Below are positions 18,918 to 26,835 of a stretch of 56,420 nt of DNA, piece after piece (position 1 is the first letter of the stretch; each line of letters begins with the position of its first letter). The notes below the pieces were generated by a model. That model ran no database searches. It was given only the letters and a program-made list of their open reading frames with translations, and was not told where the DNA came from. This DNA is from an uncultured Candidatus Actinomarina sp. (GTDB taxonomy: Bacteria > Actinomycetota > Acidimicrobiia > Actinomarinales > Actinomarinaceae). Location: the NCBI GenBank assembly GCA_902593475.1, contig CACJIM010000008.1:1-56420 (forward strand), in the 5' to 3' direction. A program made the position numbers and the translations under genes.

Positions 18918-19925
18918 TTATGGATTTACAGTACCAATAACATTATCGATAAATTCATCTTCCACAATAGGAGGATCAAATGAACCACCAATTATCTCGT
19001 CAGTTCTTTGAGAGATTAAACTAGCAGTATCAGATGGGACATCAGAGGAAAGCTCATATAAAGAGACTAATCCTGTATCCATACCACCCCAGTATGCTTC
19101 TGCGACAAACTTATCATTTACAATAGACTCAACTACTTCAACATAGTACGGACCCCAGTCCCAGACAGGCGCTGTTACGAAGGCTCCAGGAGCAGCATCT
19201 TGTCCATATGCAGTATTGTAAGAAATCCATTTAGCACCAGCAGCTTCTGCCGCGATACCTGTCGATGGTGAATCTTGGTGTTGTGCAAGTACATCAACTC
19301 CAGTTTCAAGCAAAGCATTTGCAGCTTGTGTTTCAGCTTCAGGGCCAAACCAAGTAAATGTCCAAACAACTTCAACAGTTGCGTCTGGATTTACTTCTTT
19401 AACACCTGTAGCAAAAGCATTAATGCCTCTGATAACTTCAGGTATAGGGAACGCAGCGACATAACCTATTTTGTTTGATTCTGTCATTGCACCTGCCGCT
19501 AAGCCAGAAAGATATCTTGGTTGATACATTTTTCCGAAATAATTTCCAAAGTTTGTATCATTTTTAAGATAACCGGAACAATGTAAGAAAATGACATCAG
19601 GATATTCCTCTGCCATTTCAGCCATTGCATCTAAATAACCGAAAGTTGTTCCAAAAATTATATTGTAACCTTGTTCAATATAAGCTTCAGCAACTGTTCT
19701 GAATTCTGTAGCATCTTCTGGAACAAGCTCCGTATAAGCTGTTTCGATTCCAGTTTGTTCTACAAGATATTGTCTACCTACATCATGTGCTTGTGACCAG
19801 CCACCATCGTCTGCTGGACCTACATACACAAATGCAGCTTTGTAATCATCTACGTCTGCGGCTCCCCCGCAGGCCATAGCAAGAATACTGATAATAAGCA
19901 GGCCTACCGCCCAACTTCTTCGCAT
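18918..19925 (-). CDS. BMP-family substrate-binding lipoprotein
   Basis: Lipobox LAMAC; AAFVYVGPADDGGWSQAHDVG; SD AAAGGAGG upstream. Confidence 0.92.
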   Translation of the reverse strand: MRRSWAVGLLIISILAMACGGAADVDDYKAAFVYVGPADDGGWSQAHDVGRQYLVEQTGIETAYTELVPEDATEFRTVAEAYIEQGYNIIFGTTFGYLDAMAEMAEEYPDVIFLHCSGYLKNDTNFGNYFGKMYQPRYLSGLAAGAMTESNKIGYVAAFPIPEVIRGINAFATGVKEVNPDATVEVVWTFTWFGPEAETQAANALLETGVDVLAQHQDSPSTGIAAEAAGAKWISYNTAYGQDAAPGAFVTAPVWDWGPYYVEVVESIVNDKFVAEAYWGGMDTGLVSLYELSSDVPSDTASLISQRTDEIIGGSFDPPIVEDEFIDNVIGTVNP

Positions 19926-19948
19926 CCTTACCTCCTTTTCATACGATT

Positions 19949-19954
19949 AGTATA
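19949..19954 (-). promoter_or_regulatory. candidate -10 (TATACT) for the BMP/ABC/pyr operon
   Basis: TATACT about 24 nt upstream of the ATG, before the SD. Confidence 0.45.
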
Positions 19955-20051
19955 GAACATGCTCAAGCTACGTCTTTTATTTTGAAGGTAAAAAATAATT
20001 AAATATTTTCTCTGCACTTTTTATTCTTTGATAAAATTAGCACTTACGAAA

Positions 20052-20513
20052 ATGGAAAAATTAATTTATACCTGGGAACAGCAAATTGATGACACAAATT
20101 TAATTTGTGCAAAAATTGAAGCAGATGGATTTAAACCAGATGTAATTGTTGGCATTAGTAGAGGAGGATTGATTCCTGGAGTAATGATATCTCATAAACT
20201 CAATATACCTTTTAAACCAGTACATGCTTCAACTAGGGACTTTCCACATTGGGAAAATTATCTTCCGAAATCCAATGATTCAAAAGTTTTAATTGTTGAT
20301 GATATATGTGACAGTGGTGAGACTTTTGAGCGATTATCAAATTATATTAAGGATAATATAAACCATGATTGCGATGTTCGTTTTTCAGCTTTGTGGTGGA
20401 ATAACGAATGTGATTTTGAGCCACATTATTACACAAGAGATTTAGCAAAAGACTCTGAACCGGTCTGGATTTTTTTTCCACACGAAAATTGGTGGGAAGG
20501 TTCAATTAGCTAA
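20052..20513 (+). CDS. purine-type phosphoribosyltransferase (xanthine/hypoxanthine-like)
   Basis: VLIVDDICDSGETFERL PRPP motif; VIVGISRGGLIPGVMISHKL; start at MEKLIY (ORF track starts at TTG 20028). Confidence 0.8.
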   Translation: MEKLIYTWEQQIDDTNLICAKIEADGFKPDVIVGISRGGLIPGVMISHKLNIPFKPVHASTRDFPHWENYLPKSNDSKVLIVDDICDSGETFERLSNYIKDNINHDCDVRFSALWWNNECDFEPHYYTRDLAKDSEPVWIFFPHENWWEGSIS

Positions 20514-20915
20514 TTTTTGAGAAAATTCCTTTATGGTCTTTAACATACTAAAGGCACCATTTCTTCTAGCAGGACTCAAGATTACACCTAACTCAAATTC
20601 TTCCATTAGATCAATTTCTGAATTTACAATATCTTTTGGCGCTTCGTCAGAATAGATTGATGCAATTAACGTTACAAGTCCCTTTGCTATCAATGCATCT
20701 GAGTCACTTTTGAAATATAATTTATTTTCTTTTTCTTCTGGTACTAGCCAGACTTGACTCTGACACCCATTTACTTTAAATTCATCAATTCTTAATTCTG
20801 TTGGGAAATCTTCACTTTTCTTGGCTTGTTCAATTAAGTATTGATATTTTTCTTGTGGGTTTGGAAATAATGCTAGAGTTTTTTTATACTCTTCAACTTT
20901 TTCTTGAATGCTCAT
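20502..20915 (-). CDS. sufE: SufE family sulfur acceptor
   Basis: KVNGCQSQVWL catalytic Cys motif; next to sufS. Confidence 0.92.
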   Translation of the reverse strand: MSIQEKVEEYKKTLALFPNPQEKYQYLIEQAKKSEDFPTELRIDEFKVNGCQSQVWLVPEEKENKLYFKSDSDALIAKGLVTLIASIYSDEAPKDIVNSEIDLMEEFELGVILSPARRNGAFSMLKTIKEFSQKLAN

Positions 20916-20916
20916 T

Positions 20917-22137
20917 TTAAGTTAATAATTTTATGCTTTCTTCTATAGCATTGGATAAGATATCAAAATCTTCTTCATCATTATAGATATAGCCTGTAGC
21001 TCTAAATGTAGCATCAAGGTTTAATTTTCTATGAAATGGCTGAACACAATGATGTCCTGCTCTTACTGCTACACCAAAAGTGTCTAGCATTAAGGAGATA
21101 TCTGTTGCATGGACGCCATCTACACTCATTGCAAAAGTACAGCCAGCTAGTTTAGAGTTTGTATGGATAATATTTAAACCATCTATGTTTCCTAATTTAT
21201 TCTTTGCATATTCTCGAAGATCATCAGAATGTTTTTGAACATTATTCATATCTAGGTTGAATAAATAATCAACTGCTGCTCCAAGGCCTATTGCCTCAAC
21301 ATATGGAGGTGTACCAGCTTCAAATTTATGAGGAATCGGAGCCCAAGTAGCTGTATCGTAAAAAACTTCTTCAATCATATCGCCACCTCCATAAACAGGA
21401 TCTAAATTTTCTAGAAGCTCTTTTCGACCCCAAACTACTCCAATACCAGTTGGTCCGAGCATTTTATGACCTGAAACACACAGAAAATCTATCCCAAGAT
21501 CTTGTACATCAATTTTTCTATGAGGAACAAGTTGAGCGCCATCAACAATGTAAACTGCATCAGTTTTATCTTTTACAAGGGAATTTATTTTTTTAATGTC
21601 AGGCAGCATTCCTGATATATTTGATTCACCTACTATTGATACAACTTTTGTGTTTTTATTTAAAAGGCTTTCAAGATGATCAAAATCTAATTCAAATGAT
21701 TCGGACACATTTATATAATTAATTTTCAAATTGTATTTTGCAGCAGCCATTTGCCATGGAATTATATTCGCATGATGCTCAATTTCTGAAAGTATTATTT
21801 CATCTCCTGCATTTAAATCTTTACAAATCGAATTAGCTAAGAAATTAAATCCCTCAGTACATCCTTTTGCAAAAATTATTTCATCTGAAGAGTATGCATT
21901 TATGAAGTTTTTTAATTTATTTCTTACTTCTTCATACTTAGCAGTGGTTTCAGAAGATAGCACATATGTTCCTCTATGAACGTTTGCATTCATGTTTGTA
22001 TAAACATTTGTCATTTCATTGATTACTGAATTTGGTTTTTGTGAAGTTGCACCAGAGTCTAGATAAGTAAGCCTTTTTCCATTTATTTCTCTATCGAATA
22101 TTGGAAAATCTTTTTTTAAATCACTTACTTTTATCAT
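20917..22137 (-). CDS. sufS: cysteine desulfurase SufS
   Basis: YLDSGATSQKP, SGHKMLGPTGIGVVWG, VRAGHHCVQP. Confidence 0.96.
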   Translation of the reverse strand: MIKVSDLKKDFPIFDREINGKRLTYLDSGATSQKPNSVINEMTNVYTNMNANVHRGTYVLSSETTAKYEEVRNKLKNFINAYSSDEIIFAKGCTEGFNFLANSICKDLNAGDEIILSEIEHHANIIPWQMAAAKYNLKINYINVSESFELDFDHLESLLNKNTKVVSIVGESNISGMLPDIKKINSLVKDKTDAVYIVDGAQLVPHRKIDVQDLGIDFLCVSGHKMLGPTGIGVVWGRKELLENLDPVYGGGDMIEEVFYDTATWAPIPHKFEAGTPPYVEAIGLGAAVDYLFNLDMNNVQKHSDDLREYAKNKLGNIDGLNIIHTNSKLAGCTFAMSVDGVHATDISLMLDTFGVAVRAGHHCVQPFHRKLNLDATFRATGYIYNDEEDFDILSNAIEESIKLLT

Positions 22138-22859
22138 AAGTATGACTCGTACCCCTCTTTTTCAAGTTTTTCAGACAACTCTACACCACCAGATTCAACA
22201 ATTGCTCCATCAACAAAAACATGTACAAAATCAGGTCTTATATATTCCAAAAGTCTCTGATAGTGTGTTACGACTAAATATCCTTTATCATCAGTTTTCA
22301 ATTTACTTACACCTTCACCAACAACTTTTAATCCATCTACATCCAATCCTGAATCGGTTTCATCTAAAACTGCAAGCTTAGGTTTCAACACTGCTAGTTG
22401 CAGAATTTCATTCCTTTTTCTTTCTCCACCTGAAAAACCTTCATTTAAGTACCTATCAGCGAAATCTGCAGACAAGCCTAACTGTTCCATAGCTTCGGCA
22501 ACTTTTAATCTAAGTTCAAGTGTCGTATATTCAGTTTCTTCAATATTAGTTAATGCAGTTTTGAGCATATTTACTATTGTGACTCCTGGAATTGATTCCG
22601 GATATTGAAATGCAAGAAACATTCCTAATTTTGCTCTGTTATCTACTGGTTCTTCAGTGATATCCTCACCTTCAAATATTACAGATCCTTCAGTAACCTC
22701 ATAAACTGGATTACCCATAACTACATTTGCCAAGGTAGATTTACCAGAACCATTAGGCCCCATAATTGCATGTACTTCACCAGGGTTAATTTTTAAGTCA
22801 ACACCCTTTAAAATTTCAGTACCATCAACTTCTGCGTGTAAATTTTTAATTTCTAACAT
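22134..22859 (-). CDS. sufC: Fe-S assembly ATPase SufC (copy 2)
   Basis: GPNGSGKST, FSGGERKRNEILQ, LAVLDETDSGLDVDGL, VTHYQRLL; start MLEIKN. Confidence 0.95.
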   Translation of the reverse strand: MLEIKNLHAEVDGTEILKGVDLKINPGEVHAIMGPNGSGKSTLANVVMGNPVYEVTEGSVIFEGEDITEEPVDNRAKLGMFLAFQYPESIPGVTIVNMLKTALTNIEETEYTTLELRLKVAEAMEQLGLSADFADRYLNEGFSGGERKRNEILQLAVLKPKLAVLDETDSGLDVDGLKVVGEGVSKLKTDDKGYLVVTHYQRLLEYIRPDFVHVFVDGAIVESGGVELSEKLEKEGYESYL

Positions 22860-22866
22860 AACATCT

Positions 22867-22872
22867 ATGTTA
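22867..22872 (-). promoter_or_regulatory. -10 box TAACAT, leaderless spacing to sufC copy 2
   Basis: -13 to -8 from ATG 22859. Confidence 0.65.
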
Positions 22873-22923
22873 ATTATGATTTGAAACAAGTTAAATATGA
22901 TTAGCGAAATAAAAAATAAAAAT

Positions 22924-22929
22924 TACAAT
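22924..22929 (+). promoter_or_regulatory. -10 box TACAAT, leaderless spacing to acyl-CoA dehydrogenase
   Basis: -12 to -7 from ATG 22936. Confidence 0.65.
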
Positions 22930-22935
22930 TAGATA

Positions 22936-24057
22936 ATGCAATTTACATTAAGTGAACTTCAAAACGAAATTAAAGAAAATTCAAATAAACTTTTAAAAGA
23001 AAATATAGACCTTCTTGAAACAATCCAGAAAGTTGATGAAAACTGCAGAATCGATAAAAAAGTTTGGGATCTAGTTATCGAGCAAGGTTGGTTGGCCTTA
23101 GATGTTCCTGAGGAAGATGGTGGACTTGGTTTTTCTAATACTGATACAGCCATACTTTCTGAGGTTCTTGGTTACTATATGCCAATAATTCCAATTTTTA
23201 GCTCAGGTGTAGTTTTCAAACACATCTTAATGAATTCAAAAAAGGAAAAAAAAGACGAGTTATTACCTGAAATTATAAGTGGTGAAAAAATTGGTACATT
23301 TGCTGTATATGAAAGTGATAAATACGAAATTGATCAAGACACCTTAAACACACAGCTAACTACTACTGATTCAGGTTATATTCTTAGTGGAAACAAAAAA
23401 TACGTTATGTTTGGAGATGTTTCTGATTACATTGCTGTTTTAGCAAAACATGAAGACGGATATAAATTTGTTTTAGTTTCTTCTGGCTCTGAAGGAGTAA
23501 CAATTAAAGAAACCACTTCTCTTGATCAAACACGACCAATGTGTGAAGTTGAAATGTCTGATGTTGCATTAGATAGTGATGCGGTTTTAATTGAATTAGA
23601 TGCTGAGTTATCTGAATGGAATAAAGTTAAAAATATTGCACTTGGCTACTTAGCGATGGAGCAAGTAGGTGCATCTCAGGCATGTTTAGATATGTCTACC
23701 CTGTATGCAAAGGAGAGGATACAATTTGGAAGACCAATTGGTTCTTTTCAAGCTATTCAACATATATGCGCCAACATGCTTATGCATTTGGAAAGTGCAA
23801 AATCTGTAGCTTATAGTGCAGTTAGAGTTGATTATTCAGACGATGTAGAGACTGAAATGAGTTCAATGCTTGCCAAATCATATTGTTCTGAAGTTTTTAA
23901 TAAAATTGCTGGTGACAATATTCAAGTTCATGGTGGTATTGGATTTACCTGGGAACATCCAGCACATTTATATTTTAAAAAAGCTAAGTCAGATTCACTC
24001 TTATTAGGAACTCCTAAATTAGCAAGAGATAAAATAGCAGAACTACTTAACCTTTAA
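22936..24057 (+). CDS. acyl-CoA dehydrogenase
   Basis: YAKERIQFGRPIGSFQAIQHICANM; IQVHGGIGFTWEHPAHLYFKKAK. Confidence 0.94.
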   Translation: MQFTLSELQNEIKENSNKLLKENIDLLETIQKVDENCRIDKKVWDLVIEQGWLALDVPEEDGGLGFSNTDTAILSEVLGYYMPIIPIFSSGVVFKHILMNSKKEKKDELLPEIISGEKIGTFAVYESDKYEIDQDTLNTQLTTTDSGYILSGNKKYVMFGDVSDYIAVLAKHEDGYKFVLVSSGSEGVTIKETTSLDQTRPMCEVEMSDVALDSDAVLIELDAELSEWNKVKNIALGYLAMEQVGASQACLDMSTLYAKERIQFGRPIGSFQAIQHICANMLMHLESAKSVAYSAVRVDYSDDVETEMSSMLAKSYCSEVFNKIAGDNIQVHGGIGFTWEHPAHLYFKKAKSDSLLLGTPKLARDKIAELLNL

Positions 24058-24058
24058 A

Positions 24059-24262
24059 TTGAAAAGATTAGATAGATTCGAAAATTCTAGATTTGTCGGA
24101 TATAGAAAAAATATGAAAGTTTACGATTGTGACAACGAAGAACAATTTGAGAAATTAACGACTTTGACTAATAAAGTTGACTACATCAAATTAAATCTTA
24201 TTCAGTCATTTTCACCAGATAATATTGATGAAGCAAAAAATAGAGGTTTTAAACCTGCCTAA
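24059..24262 (+). CDS. hypothetical 67-aa protein
   Basis: TTG-start ORF directly after the acyl-CoA dehydrogenase stop; fills the space to the MBL gene. Confidence 0.5.
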   Translation: MKRLDRFENSRFVGYRKNMKVYDCDNEEQFEKLTTLTNKVDYIKLNLIQSFSPDNIDEAKNRGFKPA

Positions 24263-25238
24263 TTTTCTCCCAGTAATTTATGTCTGAATTTAAGACGTGT
24301 TTAATTAAACCTTTGTTTTCTAAATAAATTAAATGAGCCATAGTTTCTTGAAATGCAAGCCTTAGGTTTAATTCATCAAGTTTCCTTGGAAAAAGTAAAT
24401 TTACAATCTCCCAGCCGGAAAATTTTGAGTTCCCGATGAGATTGATGATTTTATCAGATCTTTTTTTGTGATGAAGTTGCATTTGTTCAATACGTGAATA
24501 AGGTTTTTCAATTAAAGCACCATGACCAGGAGCAATTAATTTTTGTTCTAAGTTGTATACTTTATCAAGTGATGAGGTGTATTTTTCTAACATATCATCT
24601 CCAGCATCTTCTAAAGGAATAAATGGAGTTATTTTTGGAAGGATATGATCACCAGAAAATAATATTTGAGATGGATTATCAAGAATTGAGATTTCTGTTC
24701 TATCGTGACCAGGGGTAAATATAATTTCAATATTTCTATTTACATTTTTTATATTTCCTTCTTCAAGTAAAACGTCTGGTTTTGATATTTTTCCTGCATA
24801 AGTTGGGGTTTCTATTTGGTCAATATCATCTAAGAAACTTTTAGGAGCACCTTCTTTTTTTGCATATTCTTTAAGTTTTTTAAACCTAATTGACCAGTCG
24901 TTATAACCTTCTATAAATTCCACTGAATTTTTATATAACGCAAATGGTATATCTTTTTCTCTAAGTGTTGAAGATAAACCTATATGGTCAGAGTGCATAT
25001 GTGTACCAATTAATAGTTTTATATTTTCATATGACAAACCAAATGACTTCATTTTGGTTTCTAGTAATTCTTGATATTCACTTCCATTAACTCCACAATC
25101 AATCATCACATACCCATCTTTTTCTTCAATAAAATAAACATTTACAAAACCAGGAGAGCTCCACGGAAGCTCCATTGGGATATGTATTATGCCGTGTTGT
25201 AGATTAAAGTTTTTCAATTCTAAAAAGTTAATAGCCAA
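24249..25238 (-). CDS. metallo-beta-lactamase fold hydrolase
   Basis: IGTHMHSDHIGLSS; IIFTPGHDRTEIS; FSGDHILPK. Confidence 0.93.
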   Translation of the reverse strand: MAINFLELKNFNLQHGIIHIPMELPWSSPGFVNVYFIEEKDGYVMIDCGVNGSEYQELLETKMKSFGLSYENIKLLIGTHMHSDHIGLSSTLREKDIPFALYKNSVEFIEGYNDWSIRFKKLKEYAKKEGAPKSFLDDIDQIETPTYAGKISKPDVLLEEGNIKNVNRNIEIIFTPGHDRTEISILDNPSQILFSGDHILPKITPFIPLEDAGDDMLEKYTSSLDKVYNLEQKLIAPGHGALIEKPYSRIEQMQLHHKKRSDKIINLIGNSKFSGWEIVNLLFPRKLDELNLRLAFQETMAHLIYLENKGLIKHVLNSDINYWEKIRQV

Positions 25239-25306
25239 GCACCAAATGCTGCAAGTATCAATAAACCTGTCAAAAGAGAAGCAATTATTAAATGTCTTGT
25301 CTGCAT
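25220..25306 (-). CDS. 28-aa single-TM microprotein MQTRHLIIASLLTGLLILAAFGAWLLTF
   Basis: Not in ORF track; complete ORF; hydrophobic helix; TAGAAT box at -12 to -7; overlaps MBL start by 19 nt. Confidence 0.55.
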   Translation of the reverse strand: MQTRHLIIASLLTGLLILAAFGAWLLTF

Positions 25307-25312
25307 AGTTAC

Positions 25313-25318
25313 ATTCTA
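25313..25318 (-). promoter_or_regulatory. -10 box TAGAAT, leaderless spacing to 28-aa microprotein
   Basis: -12 to -7 from ATG 25306. Confidence 0.55.
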
Positions 25319-25341
25319 CTTAAATATAAAACAATCCTAAT

Positions 25342-25358
25342 TTTGAACTTTGTTCAAA
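25342..25358. promoter_or_regulatory. operator-like inverted repeat TTTGAAC-ttt-GTTCAAA
   Basis: Perfect 7-bp arms in divergent intergenic region. Confidence 0.5.
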
Positions 25359-25469
25359 CTTTAGTAAATTTAAGTGTGACGATAACTATTATCATTTTTC
25401 TTGGGAACCCCTTGTAAAAGTGTAGTTATTATCTCGATTGGATAGAAACCCTATCTAGAAAGAGGTAAT

Positions 25470-26834
25470 TTGAAAAAATTGACCATTATTGGCGGAGGGC
25501 CGGCAGGATATGCTGCTGCACTTTACGCAAGCAATTTTGATTTAGAAACCACCCTTATTGAATCAGACACTCTCGGCGGAACTTGTTTAAACAGAGGTTG
25601 TATACCAGCAAAATACTGGCTTCATGTTGCTGAACTAAATCACGAAATTGAAACCTCGAGTGAATTTGGAATAGATGTTAATGAGAAATCTATTAACTGG
25701 GCTAAAACAGCTGAAAAAAGATATGAAATTGTCAATAAGCTTGTTGGTGGAATTGGCATGTTACTTAACTCAAAAAAAGTAAATGTAATTGAAGGCTGGG
25801 GCTCAATAAAAGACAAAAATAATGTCTTTGTTAAAAAAGCTGATGGCGAAGAAATAGTAATTGAATCAGACTTTATACTTCTTGCAACTGGTTCAAAACC
25901 TAGATCTCTACCAAGTATTGAAATTGATAATGAGTTTACTATCACTTCAGACACAGCATTGAATTGGGAGAAACCACCAAAGAAAGTCTGTGTCATAGGA
26001 GCAGGTGCTATTGGTTGCGAATTTGCAAGCCTGTTAAATGACTTAGATTCTGATGTTGTAGTTGTTGAACTAGCCAGTGAAATATTACCTGGCTTAGATA
26101 AAAGAACATCTGGTGAATTAAGAAAACAACTATCTAAAAGAGGAGTAAATTTTAAATTAGGCACATCTGTTGAATCAATTACTGATAAAAAAGTTAGCTT
26201 TTCTGACGGAGAAAGTGATAACTTTGACTGTGTTTTAGTTGCTGTAGGAAGAGAGCCACTAACCCAAAACATTGGACTTGAAGAAGTGGGTGTAAAAGTT
26301 AATAAAGGATTTGTGCAAACTAATCTAGAAACTTTACAAACTGAGATAGAAAATATTTATGCACTTGGTGATATTGTTGAGGGCACTCCACAATTAGCCC
26401 ACGTTGCTTTTGCAGAAGCAGTAAGTTCTATAACTCATATTGCTACAGGTGAGAATAAGGCGGTTAATTACAACGCTATACCTTATGTTGTTTACACAAG
26501 GCCAGAACTTGCTGAAGTAGGTGTAAACTCTGAAAAAGCAAAAGAGCTTGGAATGAAAATTAATCAATCCCAACATGGCTTTGCTGGTATAGGTAGAGCC
26601 ATGATTCAAAATCAAAATCAGGGATTAGTAAAGGTTTACTCAGAAGAAAACGGTCCTATAGTAGGAGCAAGTGTATGTGGACCAGCAGCTGGTGAAATGA
26701 TACATGAATTAATGTATATGGTTGGCTGGGAAGCGCTTCCAGATGAAGCATCAGAATTTATACATGCACATCCAACTTTGAGTGAAGCAATTGGTGAATC
26801 ATTAATGAGTTTAAGTGGTAGGGGGTTACATTAA
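25470..26834 (+). CDS. lpdA: dihydrolipoamide dehydrogenase (E3)
   Basis: GGGPAGYAAALYAS, GGTCLNRGCIPAKYWL; TTG start with GAGG SD. Confidence 0.92.
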   Translation: MKKLTIIGGGPAGYAAALYASNFDLETTLIESDTLGGTCLNRGCIPAKYWLHVAELNHEIETSSEFGIDVNEKSINWAKTAEKRYEIVNKLVGGIGMLLNSKKVNVIEGWGSIKDKNNVFVKKADGEEIVIESDFILLATGSKPRSLPSIEIDNEFTITSDTALNWEKPPKKVCVIGAGAIGCEFASLLNDLDSDVVVVELASEILPGLDKRTSGELRKQLSKRGVNFKLGTSVESITDKKVSFSDGESDNFDCVLVAVGREPLTQNIGLEEVGVKVNKGFVQTNLETLQTEIENIYALGDIVEGTPQLAHVAFAEAVSSITHIATGENKAVNYNAIPYVVYTRPELAEVGVNSEKAKELGMKINQSQHGFAGIGRAMIQNQNQGLVKVYSEENGPIVGASVCGPAAGEMIHELMYMVGWEALPDEASEFIHAHPTLSEAIGESLMSLSGRGLH

Positions 26835-26835
26835 T

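Noticed and set aside
26815-26835. Upstream start (MVGGYIN) of the E1 ORF
   Set aside because: It lies within the end of lpd; ATG 26836 directly follows the lpd stop.
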